Shown here one piece after another: positions 1 through 6,203 of a DNA stretch of 8,711 nucleotides (position 1 is the first letter of the stretch; every line of letters begins with the position of its first letter). The notes beneath the pieces are model-generated. The model ran no database searches. It was given only the letters and a program-made list of their open reading frames with translations, and had not been told where the DNA came from. This DNA comes from an uncultured Eubacterium sp. (GTDB lineage Bacteria > Bacillota > Clostridia > Lachnospirales > Lachnospiraceae). Location: contig CALGGT010000089.1 in assembly GCA_937915825.1 (NCBI GenBank), positions 1 through 8,711 on the forward strand, in the 5' to 3' direction. Both the position numbers and the translations under genes were made by a program.

Positions 1-56
1 TTCGGCCAGAATCTTTCCCCACGTCCTCCGGCCATGATCATAGCAGTTGTTTTCAT
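1..56 (-). CDS. manC: Mannose-1-phosphate guanylyltransferase, N-terminal fragment (cut by window edge)
   Basis: Only the first 18 codons are in the window. They read MKTTAMIMAGGRGERFWP and then run off the left edge. The AGGRGERFWP stretch is the nucleotide-binding signature of sugar-phosphate nucleotidylyltransferases, and the FWP ending is typical of GDP-mannose pyrophosphorylases, which join mannose-1-phosphate and GTP to give GDP-mannose. The ATG is preceded by an AAAGGAAA ribosome binding site about 9 nt upstream. It lies 24 nt after the manA stop, so the two are very likely co-transcribed, and manA next door supports the mannose assignment because its product feeds this pathway after a phosphomannomutase step. 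No phosphomannomutase is visible here. With so little sequence, another nucleotidylyltransferase of the same superfamily cannot be excluded, but the signature plus context make manC the best reading. Confidence 0.75.
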   Translation of the reverse strand, partial: MKTTAMIMAGGRGERFWP

Positions 57-80
57 ATAACGGTTTCCTTTCTGACTTTC

Positions 81-1043
81 TTATACTTTGGAAAGCAGTA
101 CTTTGCATTCTCCATAAATCTGATATTCGCCAATCCCCGCCGGAAGAAAATAACTGTCTCCGGAACGGAATTGATAGCGTTTCCCCTTGTGCTCCAAATG
201 TCCTTCCCCCCGAATGATCAAAAGGGAATGGAAGGAGGAATCATCGCACCAAAGCTTCATTCGATCTTTCTTCACATGGATCAACAATACATGAAAATAT
301 TCGCACCCAAACAATCTGCGAATCAAACCATTCTTCGTACGAACCTCGTTGTTGTCCATAACCTGTGACGGTACAACCGGCTCCCGATCGATCACATCAA
401 TCGCGCGATCAATATGTAATTCCCGGGTGTTTCCGTTTTTGTCTTTTCTCTTAAAATCGTAAACGCGGAACGTGGTATTGGAACTTTGTTGAATCTCCGC
501 AATCACCGTTCCTGCTCCAATGGCATGAATGGTACCCGGATGAATAAAGAATACATCTCCCGGCGCAACCCGCACCTTGTTGCAAATATCGCAAATGGAA
601 CCATCTTCCATCCTTTGGCGTAATTCTTCTTTCTCCACCCGGCGGCTCAAACCGTAATACAAAAACGCTTTGGGCTTGGCAGCGATCACGTACCACATTT
701 CCGCCTTTCCTTCTTCTCCCGCCTCTTTAATGGCGGTTTCATCGGAAGGATGAACCTGAATGGATAAATCTTTTTTCGCATCGATGAATTTAATCAGAAT
801 GGGAAATTTCTCCCCTCTTTTCTGTCCCGGGCGAACCATCTTCGGACTTTCATCCAAAATATCCTTTAAATATTTCCCTTTATACTTTCCATTGGCAATC
901 ACGCTCATTCCATCCGGATGACAGCATAATTCCCAGCTTTCCGCGGTAATCTCCCCATCGCCGGCCTTGTCATATAACTTTTCCAATTCGTTGCCGCCCC
1001 ACAGATAATCCTTGTAGACCGGTTTTAACTTCATGGGATACAT
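81..1043 (-). CDS. manA: Mannose-6-phosphate isomerase, type I (short form)
   Basis: Cytoplasmic zinc enzyme interconverting fructose-6-phosphate and mannose-6-phosphate, the entry step to GDP-mannose. The 320-residue protein has the class I cupin architecture. The N-terminal KPVYKDYLWGG motif lies at residues 7-17 and ESWELCCHPDG at 35-45. The metal-site motif IQVHPSDE at 95-102 is followed by AEMWYV at 114-119 and by FFIHPGTIHAIGAG at 165-178. By family knowledge, His98, Glu115 and His173 are the likely zinc ligands, and all are present. The C-terminal cupin half, ending in a YFLPAG-type segment, is intact. The length fits the short Bacillota form rather than the ~390-residue enterobacterial one. 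A second in-frame ATG lies at residue 4, but the first ATG has GGAGG at 8 nt and is preferred. It follows the upstream glycosyltransferase stop by 18 nt and precedes a manC-like start by 24 nt, forming a mannose-activation pair. Confidence 0.95.
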   Translation of the reverse strand: MYPMKLKPVYKDYLWGGNELEKLYDKAGDGEITAESWELCCHPDGMSVIANGKYKGKYLKDILDESPKMVRPGQKRGEKFPILIKFIDAKKDLSIQVHPSDETAIKEAGEEGKAEMWYVIAAKPKAFLYYGLSRRVEKEELRQRMEDGSICDICNKVRVAPGDVFFIHPGTIHAIGAGTVIAEIQQSSNTTFRVYDFKRKDKNGNTRELHIDRAIDVIDREPVVPSQVMDNNEVRTKNGLIRRLFGCEYFHVLLIHVKKDRMKLWCDDSSFHSLLIIRGEGHLEHKGKRYQFRSGDSYFLPAGIGEYQIYGECKVLLSKV

Positions 1044-1051
1044 GGTTTCTT

Positions 1052-1056
1052 CCTCC
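1052..1056 (-). promoter_or_regulatory. Ribosome binding site of manA
   Basis: The minus strand reads GGAGG here, 8 nt before the ATG ending at 1043 and 17 nt before the alternative ATG three codons later. The spacing decides in favour of the upstream start. Confidence 0.8.
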
Positions 1057-1061
1057 CCTTA

Positions 1062-1766
1062 TCAGCTTCTTCCGGCGATGCGGGTAGCCGTAAGCTTTAT
1101 TAATGTCTTAATATAACTTAAGATAAAAGGAATCAAACGTCTTTTAGATTCCCCGTAAATTCTCTTATTGAACTCAATGGGAACCTCTCCGATCTTCAAC
1201 TTTTTATTGTTCATCCGAAGGCGAAGCAGAACCTCTTGCAGCACATCGTAATTCTTACAGGTTAATTTAACCCTCTTTAACTGTGCCGTCTGGTACATAC
1301 GATAATCCGTGGAAATGTCCTTGGCCCGGATTCCCAGGAAAAGACGAAACATTCCATTCAAAATATGAGACATGACGATGGAACTTTTGGCATCGTTGGT
1401 CTTACCACCTTCTACGTAACGGGATCCGATGACCACATCGCAATGCTCCGTCACGAACTTTTTATAAATGGCAGGAATGTATTTGGGGTTGTGAGATCCA
1501 TCGCTGTCCAGGATCAGGAACTTATCTTTCTTCGCGTATTTGATACCGGTGCGGAACGCTCCGCCAAATCCCGGCGCCTCCTGATTAATATAACGGGCAC
1601 CGTGTTCCTTGCATACGTCTTCCGTACGATCCAATGGCTTCTCGGTATCGATGACTAGGATCTCGTAGTCCTCTCCGGTCTTTTCCACATTTTCTTTGAT
1701 CTTCGGTAATAAAACTCTTAAATTCTCTTCCTCTTTGTACGCCAAAAGTACAACACTGATTGCCAT
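1062..1766 (-). CDS. GT2 glycosyltransferase, DPM1-like (polyprenyl-phosphate mannosyltransferase candidate)
   Basis: A soluble GT-A fold, family 2 glycosyltransferase of 234 residues. It opens with the nucleotide-binding strand ISVVLLAYKEEENL (3-16), reaches Asp40 at the end of the second strand, and carries the metal-binding DxD motif in LDSDGSHNP (Asp87, Asp89). Then come GSRYVEGG (114-121), DISTDYRMYQ and EVPIEFNKRIYGESK, all hallmarks of dolichyl/polyprenyl-phosphate mannose synthases. No membrane helices follow the catalytic domain, as in short DPM1-type enzymes, though the basic, hydrophobic C-terminus could sit on the membrane. The ATG has GGAGG 7 nt upstream. It starts a manA- and manC-containing sub-operon behind its own promoter. 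This makes GDP-mannose the likely donor and polyprenyl-phosphate-mannose the likely product. The donor is inferred from context, since family membership alone does not fix it. Confidence 0.88.
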   Translation of the reverse strand: MAISVVLLAYKEEENLRVLLPKIKENVEKTGEDYEILVIDTEKPLDRTEDVCKEHGARYINQEAPGFGGAFRTGIKYAKKDKFLILDSDGSHNPKYIPAIYKKFVTEHCDVVIGSRYVEGGKTNDAKSSIVMSHILNGMFRLFLGIRAKDISTDYRMYQTAQLKRVKLTCKNYDVLQEVLLRLRMNNKKLKIGEVPIEFNKRIYGESKRRLIPFILSYIKTLIKLTATRIAGRS

Positions 1767-1792
1767 ATTCCTTCCTCCAATTCAAATTCTAA

Positions 1793-1816
1793 CAATTTAT
1801 TGTACCACATAAATTG
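1793..1816. repeat. Perfect 8-bp inverted repeat over the promoter -10 region
   Basis: CAATTTAT (1793-1800) and ATAAATTG (1809-1816) are exact reverse complements separated by 8 nt, so the dyad centre lies at 1804/1805. The dyad spans the -10 element and the expected start site of the promoter at 1799-1827. This placement is typical of a repressor operator. It lacks the GC-rich stem and U-tract of an intrinsic terminator. In an AT-rich spacer a chance occurrence is possible. Confidence 0.5.
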
Positions 1817-1827
1817 AATTTTGGCAA
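1799..1827 (-). promoter_or_regulatory. Sigma-A-type promoter for the GT2-manA-manC unit
   Basis: On the minus strand a -35 element TTGCCA (1822-1827) is separated by exactly 17 nt from a -10 element TACAAT (1799-1804). An extended TGG sits directly before the -10. Transcription would begin near 1792, giving a leader of about 25 nt that includes the GGAGG ribosome binding site. It lies in the 74-nt gap after the GtrB-like gene, so it would let the mannose branch be expressed separately from the dideoxyhexose genes. The match is by eye and unproven. Confidence 0.6.
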
Positions 1828-1840
1828 ATGTTTTCCCGTT

Positions 1841-2857
1841 CTACTCCGGTTTCTTAACAGCGGGGGTTGGTTCCTTCGGCGTTGGCTTCTCCGGCGTTAA
1901 TTCCTCCGGCGTTGAGAAATTAATCCGTTCCTCCTCAATGACCAGGGGACGTTTGGTGACACGACTGTTAATGGTCATGATATATTCCCCCAGCAAGCCA
2001 ATGAAAAAGAGTTGTAAGGAGCCAAATAGAAAGATTCCTAACAGGATCGGGGTCATACCGGCTACAAACCGATCCCAGAAGACCAGCTTCATCACCAGGT
2101 AGATCAGTGCCGCTACCACACTTAAGGCGGAACATACAAATCCTAACATAGTCGCGATCCGCATTCCCACCTTCGTATAGGAGGTAAAGCTCAACATCGC
2201 CGCGTCATACAGGGTATACCAGTTGTTATGGGTTTTTCCGGCTCTTCGCTCCTGCTGTTCATATTCAATATCCTTGCGCTTATACCCGAGCTCCGCCACA
2301 ATTCCACGAAGGAATGGCGTGGAATCATCCAGCGTCCTTAACACCTTCACAAATTCCTGATCATACAGCGCAAACCCTGTAAAGTGTTCGATCTGCTCTA
2401 CGCTGGACATTTTCTTGATCAATTTGTAATAACAACTTCTCAGGAAATACATGAACTTATTTTCCCGACTCTTGCTCTTAATTCCGATTACGATCTTATA
2501 CCCCTTCTCCCATTCGTGAACAAATTTAGGGATCATTTCAATGGGATCCTGGAAATCCGCGCACATTAAAATCGTGCAATCTCCATGGGTTTGGGTCAGC
2601 CCGTAGAAAGGTGAATTGAACTGTCCAAAATTCTTCGCATTGAAAATCGCACGAATTTTAGGATTCTGGGCGCACAACTGACGGATCCTGGGTCTGGTCT
2701 GATCTTTCGAAGCATTATCAATAAAGATCAGTTCGTAATCATAGGCCGGAAGATTGGTGGTAACTTCCTGGATGATCGCCTGGCTGAGCGGAATCACATT
2801 CTCTTCTTCGTTGTATGTAGGAACCATTATGGTTATTGTTTTCTTTGCTGTTCCCAT
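1841..2857 (-). CDS. GT2 glycosyltransferase with two C-terminal membrane helices (GtrB/ArnC-like polyprenyl-phosphate glycosyltransferase)
   Basis: A membrane-anchored family 2 enzyme of 338 residues. It should transfer a sugar from a nucleotide donor to undecaprenyl phosphate on the cytoplasmic face. The catalytic domain shows ITIMVPTYNEEENV (8-21), IDNASKDQT (46-54), FGQFNSPFYGL (77-87) and the acidic motif ADFQDP (100-105). Two membrane helices follow at about 234-256 and 270-290. The segment GLLGEYIMTINSRV just after them is characteristic of GtrB-type proteins. The last 23 residues form a TPEEL/TPEKP/TPKEP/TPAVK repeat tail that is not part of the family core. A ribosome binding site AAAGGAA precedes the ATG. 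The gene sits 85 nt after rfbH. The sugar donor is not readable from the sequence. UDP-glucose or a similar hexose is usual for GtrB, but the CDP-sugar made by the preceding genes is an open alternative. Confidence 0.92.
   Translation of the reverse strand: MGTAKKTITIMVPTYNEEENVIPLSQAIIQEVTTNLPAYDYELIFIDNASKDQTRPRIRQLCAQNPKIRAIFNAKNFGQFNSPFYGLTQTHGDCTILMCADFQDPIEMIPKFVHEWEKGYKIVIGIKSKSRENKFMYFLRSCYYKLIKKMSSVEQIEHFTGFALYDQEFVKVLRTLDDSTPFLRGIVAELGYKRKDIEYEQQERRAGKTHNNWYTLYDAAMLSFTSYTKVGMRIATMLGFVCSALSVVAALIYLVMKLVFWDRFVAGMTPILLGIFLFGSLQLFFIGLLGEYIMTINSRVTKRPLVIEEERINFSTPEELTPEKPTPKEPTPAVKKPE
1853..1912 (-). repeat. 15-bp coding minisatellite (TPxxx x4) at the 3' end of the GtrB-like gene
   Basis: Four consecutive 15-nt units encode TPEEL, TPEKP, TPKEP and TPAVK (residues 316-335). 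The first three begin with ACGCCG and are nearly identical over their first half, and the fourth has diverged. The result is a proline- and charge-rich cytoplasmic tail after the membrane helices. Copy number could vary by slippage without breaking the reading frame. Confidence 0.8.
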
Positions 2858-2872
2858 TCCACATTCCTTTCC

Positions 2873-2891
2873 TTCCGGATCGTTCCGGATC
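2873..2891. repeat. Short direct repeat TTCCGGATC x2
   Basis: TTCCGGATC occurs at 2873-2881 and again at 2883-2891, a 10-bp period of about one helical turn, just upstream of the ribosome binding site of the GtrB-like gene. Each copy contains the palindrome TCCGGA. It could be a small binding site or a chance duplication. Confidence 0.4.
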
Positions 2892-2942
2892 TTTCTTGAT
2901 TTGCTGAAAACCCTCAGTTCGTATATCGTAGCAACGTATGTC

Positions 2943-4283
2943 TTATTTTCCTAAGGCTTTTAGGATCACCTTGGCCATATAATCGATCTTCTCATCGTTC
3001 ATGCCGGGATATACGCCAAGCCAGAACGTATCCTTCATGATCCGGTCGGTCACAGCCAGATCTCCTACCACGCGATACCCTTTCCGTTCCTTTCGCATCT
3101 CATCGAAGCAGGGTTGTTTTACAACATTTCCGGCAAACAACATACGGGTTTGTACCCCGTTCTTCTCGATTTCCTGTACCAGGGCGTTCTTGTCTACCCC
3201 TTCCTTGCAGGTGATCAGGAACCCGAACCAGCTGGGCTTGGAATTGGGACAGGGTTCCGGCAGGATCAAAAGATCTTTCGCCGGCTCCAGCGCCTTTTTC
3301 AAACGGTCAAAGTTATGGCGACGTTTTTCCACAAAGGTGGGGAACTTTTCTAACTGGGCACATCCAATGGCCGCCTGCATATCGGTAGCTTTCAGATTAT
3401 ATCCAAAATGGGAATAAACATATTTATGGTCGTATCCCAACGGCAATTCTCCGTATTGTTGATCGAAGCGGTGACCACATTGATTGTCCTGTCCCGGATT
3501 GCAAATGCAATCTCTTCCCCAGTCCCGCAGGGAACGAACCGCTTTGTGGATCAACGGGTTGTTGGTATACACCGCACCCCCTTCGCCCATGGTCATATGA
3601 TGAGGCGGATAGAAACTGGAAGTCCCCACATCTCCAATGGTTCCGGTTAAATAATCCTTGCCATCCATGGTATAGACGGAACCTAGCGCATCACAGTTAT
3701 CCTCAACCAGCCACAGATCGTGCTGATCACAGAATTCTTTTAAGTATTTTAAATCCCAGGGATTTCCCAACGTATGAGCGATCATCACTGCCTTGGTCTT
3801 AGGACTTAAAGCTTCTTCCAAGTACGTGACATCCATGTTATATTGAGGAATGTTCATATCTACAAATACCGGAATCGCCCCATATTGAATAATGGGAGCA
3901 ATGGTGGTGGGAAATCCTGCCGCAACCGTGATCACCTCATCCCCGGGCAGGATCCTGCGATCGCCCATTAACGGGGAAGTTAAAGCCATAAACGCCAATA
4001 AATTCGCAGAAGAACCGGAATTAACCAGGGAACAATATTTGATATTCAGATACTTGGCAAATTTCGATTCAAATTCCTTGGTATACCGTCCGGCGGTTAA
4101 CCAGAATTCTAAGGAACTGTCCACCAGATTTATCATTTCCTCCGCGCCGTAATAACGGGAAGCATAGGGTATCCGGTCTCCCTCTTGAAACGGTTTGTCC
4201 ACGTTGTGGTATGTTTCACAATATTCCTTTACCATAGCAAGAATCTCTTCTCTTGCCTGTTCTTCCTTTTGATTCTCAAACAT
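2943..4283 (-). CDS. rfbH: CDP-4-keto-6-deoxy-D-glucose 3-dehydrase (RfbH/DdhC/E1, PLP and [2Fe-2S] enzyme)
   Basis: Removes the C-3 hydroxyl of CDP-4-keto-6-deoxyglucose, the committing step to CDP-3,6-dideoxyhexoses. The 446-residue protein has the aspartate-aminotransferase (DegT/DnrJ/EryC1) fold. It carries the two features that set this enzyme apart from sugar aminotransferases. First, the PLP-lysine position is replaced by histidine, in SFYPPHHMTMGEGG (His228/His229). Second, the iron-sulfur cysteines are present as Cys197, then Cys259-x-Cys261-x7-Cys269, matching the family C-x(~57)-C-x-C-x7-C pattern with a slightly longer first gap of 61 residues. The cofactor-binding NSGSSANL is at 88-95 and the Asp of VEDNCDALGS at 195. 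The start has AAAGGAGG 9 nt upstream, overlapping the rfbG stop codon, so translation of the two is probably coupled. The reductase partner (RfbI/DdhD/E3) normally needed to turn over the product is not in the window. Confidence 0.96.
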   Translation of the reverse strand: MFENQKEEQAREEILAMVKEYCETYHNVDKPFQEGDRIPYASRYYGAEEMINLVDSSLEFWLTAGRYTKEFESKFAKYLNIKYCSLVNSGSSANLLAFMALTSPLMGDRRILPGDEVITVAAGFPTTIAPIIQYGAIPVFVDMNIPQYNMDVTYLEEALSPKTKAVMIAHTLGNPWDLKYLKEFCDQHDLWLVEDNCDALGSVYTMDGKDYLTGTIGDVGTSSFYPPHHMTMGEGGAVYTNNPLIHKAVRSLRDWGRDCICNPGQDNQCGHRFDQQYGELPLGYDHKYVYSHFGYNLKATDMQAAIGCAQLEKFPTFVEKRRHNFDRLKKALEPAKDLLILPEPCPNSKPSWFGFLITCKEGVDKNALVQEIEKNGVQTRMLFAGNVVKQPCFDEMRKERKGYRVVGDLAVTDRIMKDTFWLGVYPGMNDEKIDYMAKVILKALGK

Positions 4284-4298
4284 ATCCTGCGTCCTCCT

Positions 4299-5357
4299 TT
4301 ATTGTACTCCCTGCAGATATTCCTGAATCTGCATCTCCATCCTCTCATACATATCTTCGCCCGCAAAATATCCCTTGGTCCATTCCACGGTTTTTTCTAA
4401 CGCCGTAGCCACGTTCCACACAGGCTTCCAGCCAAATACTCTCTTTAACTTCGAGCAATCCAGTTTTAAGAAGTTTGCTTCATGAGGACCTCCGTCGTAT
4501 TCATTTTTCCAGGAAAGTCCTTCCCCGTAGGCCTGAACAAAGGCATCTACCAGATCTCCCGTGGTAACACAATCCGACTCATCCGGTCCTACGTTGTAAT
4601 ACCCTTGTTTTCGTAAATCCGAATATTGCTCACGAACGATCAGCAAATATGCCATGACCGGCTCCAATACATGCTGATACGGCCTGGTTGAAAACGGATT
4701 TCTAACAAGGATCTCTCGTTTCTCTTTTGCGGCCCGCACACAATCCGGCACGATCCGGTCCCTGGCAAAATCCCCGCCACCGATGACATTCCCGGCTCGC
4801 GCGGTGGATACTGCCACTCTTCCATCCGTAAAGAAGGAATTCTTATAACTGTGCGTCACCAATTCCGAACAGGACTTACTGTTGGAATAGGGGTCGTATC
4901 CGTCTAACGGTTCATTCTCGCGATACCCCCACTCCCACTCTTTGTTCTCGTAAACCTTGTCCGTGGTTACGTTTAAGAAGCTTCTCACACAGGAAAATTT
5001 TCGCACGCATTCACAAAGATTCACCGTTCCCATAACATTGGTCTCATAAGTTAAAACCGGCTCTTCGTAGGAAGTACGCACCAAAGGCTGTGCCGCCAGA
5101 TGAATCACGATCTCCGGTTGGTATTGTTCAAACACCCGGGTTAAATGTTCCAGGTCTCGCACATCCCCGATGATGGACGTGATCTTCTCTTCGATGTTCG
5201 CAATCTTAAACAAACTGGGATCCGTCGGTGGTTCCAGAGAATAGCCGATCACATCCGCGCCTGCCATCACCAGACTGACGCACATCCAGGAACCCTTGAA
5301 TCCCGTATGCCCGGTGATCAAAACCTTTTTATCTTTATAAAAACTCATATCCATCAT
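4299..5357 (-). CDS. rfbG: CDP-glucose 4,6-dehydratase
   Basis: Converts CDP-glucose into CDP-4-keto-6-deoxyglucose with bound NAD. This is an extended short-chain dehydrogenase of 352 residues, close to the usual ~355-360. The NAD-binding glycine motif is TGHTGFKGSW (15-24). HLAAQPLVRTSY follows at 86-97, then TTDKVYENKEWEWGY (131-145), where the Thr-Asp-Lys triplet is typical of the CDP-glucose branch. The catalytic Tyr157-x3-Lys161 pair lies in YDPYSNSK. The first ATG follows the rfbF stop by only 4 nt, so the pair is tightly coupled. Starts at residues 2 and 4 are also possible, because no strong ribosome binding site discriminates between them (GGAAAG lies 12 nt before the first ATG). 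It sits in the conserved order F-G-H known from dideoxyhexose clusters of Salmonella and Yersinia. Confidence 0.96.
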   Translation of the reverse strand: MMDMSFYKDKKVLITGHTGFKGSWMCVSLVMAGADVIGYSLEPPTDPSLFKIANIEEKITSIIGDVRDLEHLTRVFEQYQPEIVIHLAAQPLVRTSYEEPVLTYETNVMGTVNLCECVRKFSCVRSFLNVTTDKVYENKEWEWGYRENEPLDGYDPYSNSKSCSELVTHSYKNSFFTDGRVAVSTARAGNVIGGGDFARDRIVPDCVRAAKEKREILVRNPFSTRPYQHVLEPVMAYLLIVREQYSDLRKQGYYNVGPDESDCVTTGDLVDAFVQAYGEGLSWKNEYDGGPHEANFLKLDCSKLKRVFGWKPVWNVATALEKTVEWTKGYFAGEDMYERMEMQIQEYLQGVQ

Positions 5358-5361
5358 TGAT

Positions 5362-6135
5362 CTACCACACTTTCCAAGGAGCTTCTCCCTTTGACCACAT
5401 TTCTTCCAGCTTCATTCGATCTCTCTGGGTGTCCATACACTGCCAGAAACCGCTGTGCTTTCTCGCCACCAATTCCCGGTTCGCGGATAAACGCTCCAAA
5501 GGGGTTTTCTCCAATACGGTTTCATCCCCTTCAATGTAATCGAACACTTCCGGTTCCATTACCATATATCCTACGTTGATCAAACCGCCATCTAAGTTGG
5601 ATTTCTCCCGAAATGCCGTAACCATTCCTTCCTCATCTGTGTCAACCACACCAAATTGCTGCCCCACGTTAAAGGTGCTCATGGTAGCAACCTTTCCGTG
5701 GTCCTGATGAAACCGGATCAGATCCTGAATGTTAATATTGCTGACCCCGTCTCCATAGGTTAGGAGAAATGTCTCCCCCTCCACATAATCCTTGATTCGT
5801 TTCACGCGACCTCCGGTCATGGTATGAAGACCGGTATCTACAATGGTCACCCGCCAGGGCTCTGCCAGGTTGTTGTGCACCGTCATTTCCCCGCCTTTGC
5901 TATAATCGAAGGTGACGTCCGAATTATGTAAATAATAATCCGCAAACCATTCTTTGATCACATGTTGTTTATAGCCGGCGCAGATCACAAACTCCGTGAT
6001 GTCATAATGGGAATATAATTTCATAATATGCCACAAGATCGGCTTTCCACCAATTTCAACCATGGGTTTGGGCTTTAAATAACTTTCTTCACTGATTCTC
6101 GTACCGAATCCTCCGGCAAGCAATACACATTTCAT
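5362..6135 (-). CDS. rfbF: Glucose-1-phosphate cytidylyltransferase
   Basis: Makes CDP-glucose from glucose-1-phosphate and CTP, the first step of the CDP-3,6-dideoxyhexose pathway. The 257-residue length is exactly that usual for the family. The nucleotide-binding signature LLAGGFGTRISEE is at 5-17. KPKPMVEIGGKPILWHIM (21-38) contains the family lysine (Lys23) and the CDP-glucose-specific stretch. The catalytic-metal aspartate is in TYGDGVSNI (Asp129). The C-terminal HSGFWQCMDTQRD is diagnostic of RfbF rather than of glucose-1-phosphate thymidylyl- or uridylyltransferases. A GAGG ribosome binding site lies 9 nt before the ATG. It is the first gene behind the promoter at 6175-6203 and is followed 4 nt after its stop by rfbG. 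Confidence 0.97.
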   Translation of the reverse strand: MKCVLLAGGFGTRISEESYLKPKPMVEIGGKPILWHIMKLYSHYDITEFVICAGYKQHVIKEWFADYYLHNSDVTFDYSKGGEMTVHNNLAEPWRVTIVDTGLHTMTGGRVKRIKDYVEGETFLLTYGDGVSNINIQDLIRFHQDHGKVATMSTFNVGQQFGVVDTDEEGMVTAFREKSNLDGGLINVGYMVMEPEVFDYIEGDETVLEKTPLERLSANRELVARKHSGFWQCMDTQRDRMKLEEMWSKGEAPWKVW

Positions 6136-6174
6136 AGTTTTGTACCTCGTTTTCTCAAAAATACCCCTACTTAC

Positions 6175-6203
6175 AGTTTATTACATTCAAGCGTAAGGGT
6201 CAA
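6175..6203 (-). promoter_or_regulatory. Sigma-A-type promoter for the rfbFGH unit
   Basis: The minus strand carries TTGACC (-35, 6198-6203), a 17-nt spacer, then TAAACT (-10, 6175-6180), placing the transcription start near 6168 and a leader of about 33 nt before the rfbF ATG. The -35 hexamer contains the TGA stop codon of the upstream membrane-protein gene. Short complementary arms, CTTAC and GTAAG, flank the -10 region (6193-6197 and 6170-6174) and may be a weak operator. There is no terminator before it, so upstream read-through is also expected. Confidence 0.55.

Noticed and set aside
451..696. Minus-strand 81-codon frame inside manA
   Set aside because: It is an alternate-frame shadow of manA with a Cys/Arg/Gly-rich, low-quality translation and no ribosome binding site.
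2904..2917. CTGA...TCAG hairpin as a terminator after rfbH
   Set aside because: The stem is only 4 bp and no T-tract follows on the coding strand, so it is not a credible intrinsic terminator.
2925..2954. Possible promoter before the GtrB-like gene (TTAGGA, 18 nt, TACGAT with TGC extension)
   Set aside because: The -35 matches only 3 of 6 positions and overlaps the rfbH end. Only the -10 is moderate, so it is too weak to call beside the two strong promoters.
3001..3417. Plus-strand open frame of 138 codons
   Set aside because: It lies wholly opposite rfbH, whose minus-strand product has clear catalytic motifs. The plus-strand translation shows no recognisable domain. The same applies to the other plus-strand frames across the window.
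2943..4283. RfbH as a DegT/DnrJ/EryC1 sugar aminotransferase
   Set aside because: The PLP lysine is replaced by histidine and four iron-sulfur cysteines are present, which identifies the 3-dehydrase.
4640..4825. Minus-strand 61-codon frame within rfbG
   Set aside because: An out-of-frame shadow of rfbG without a ribosome binding site or domain.
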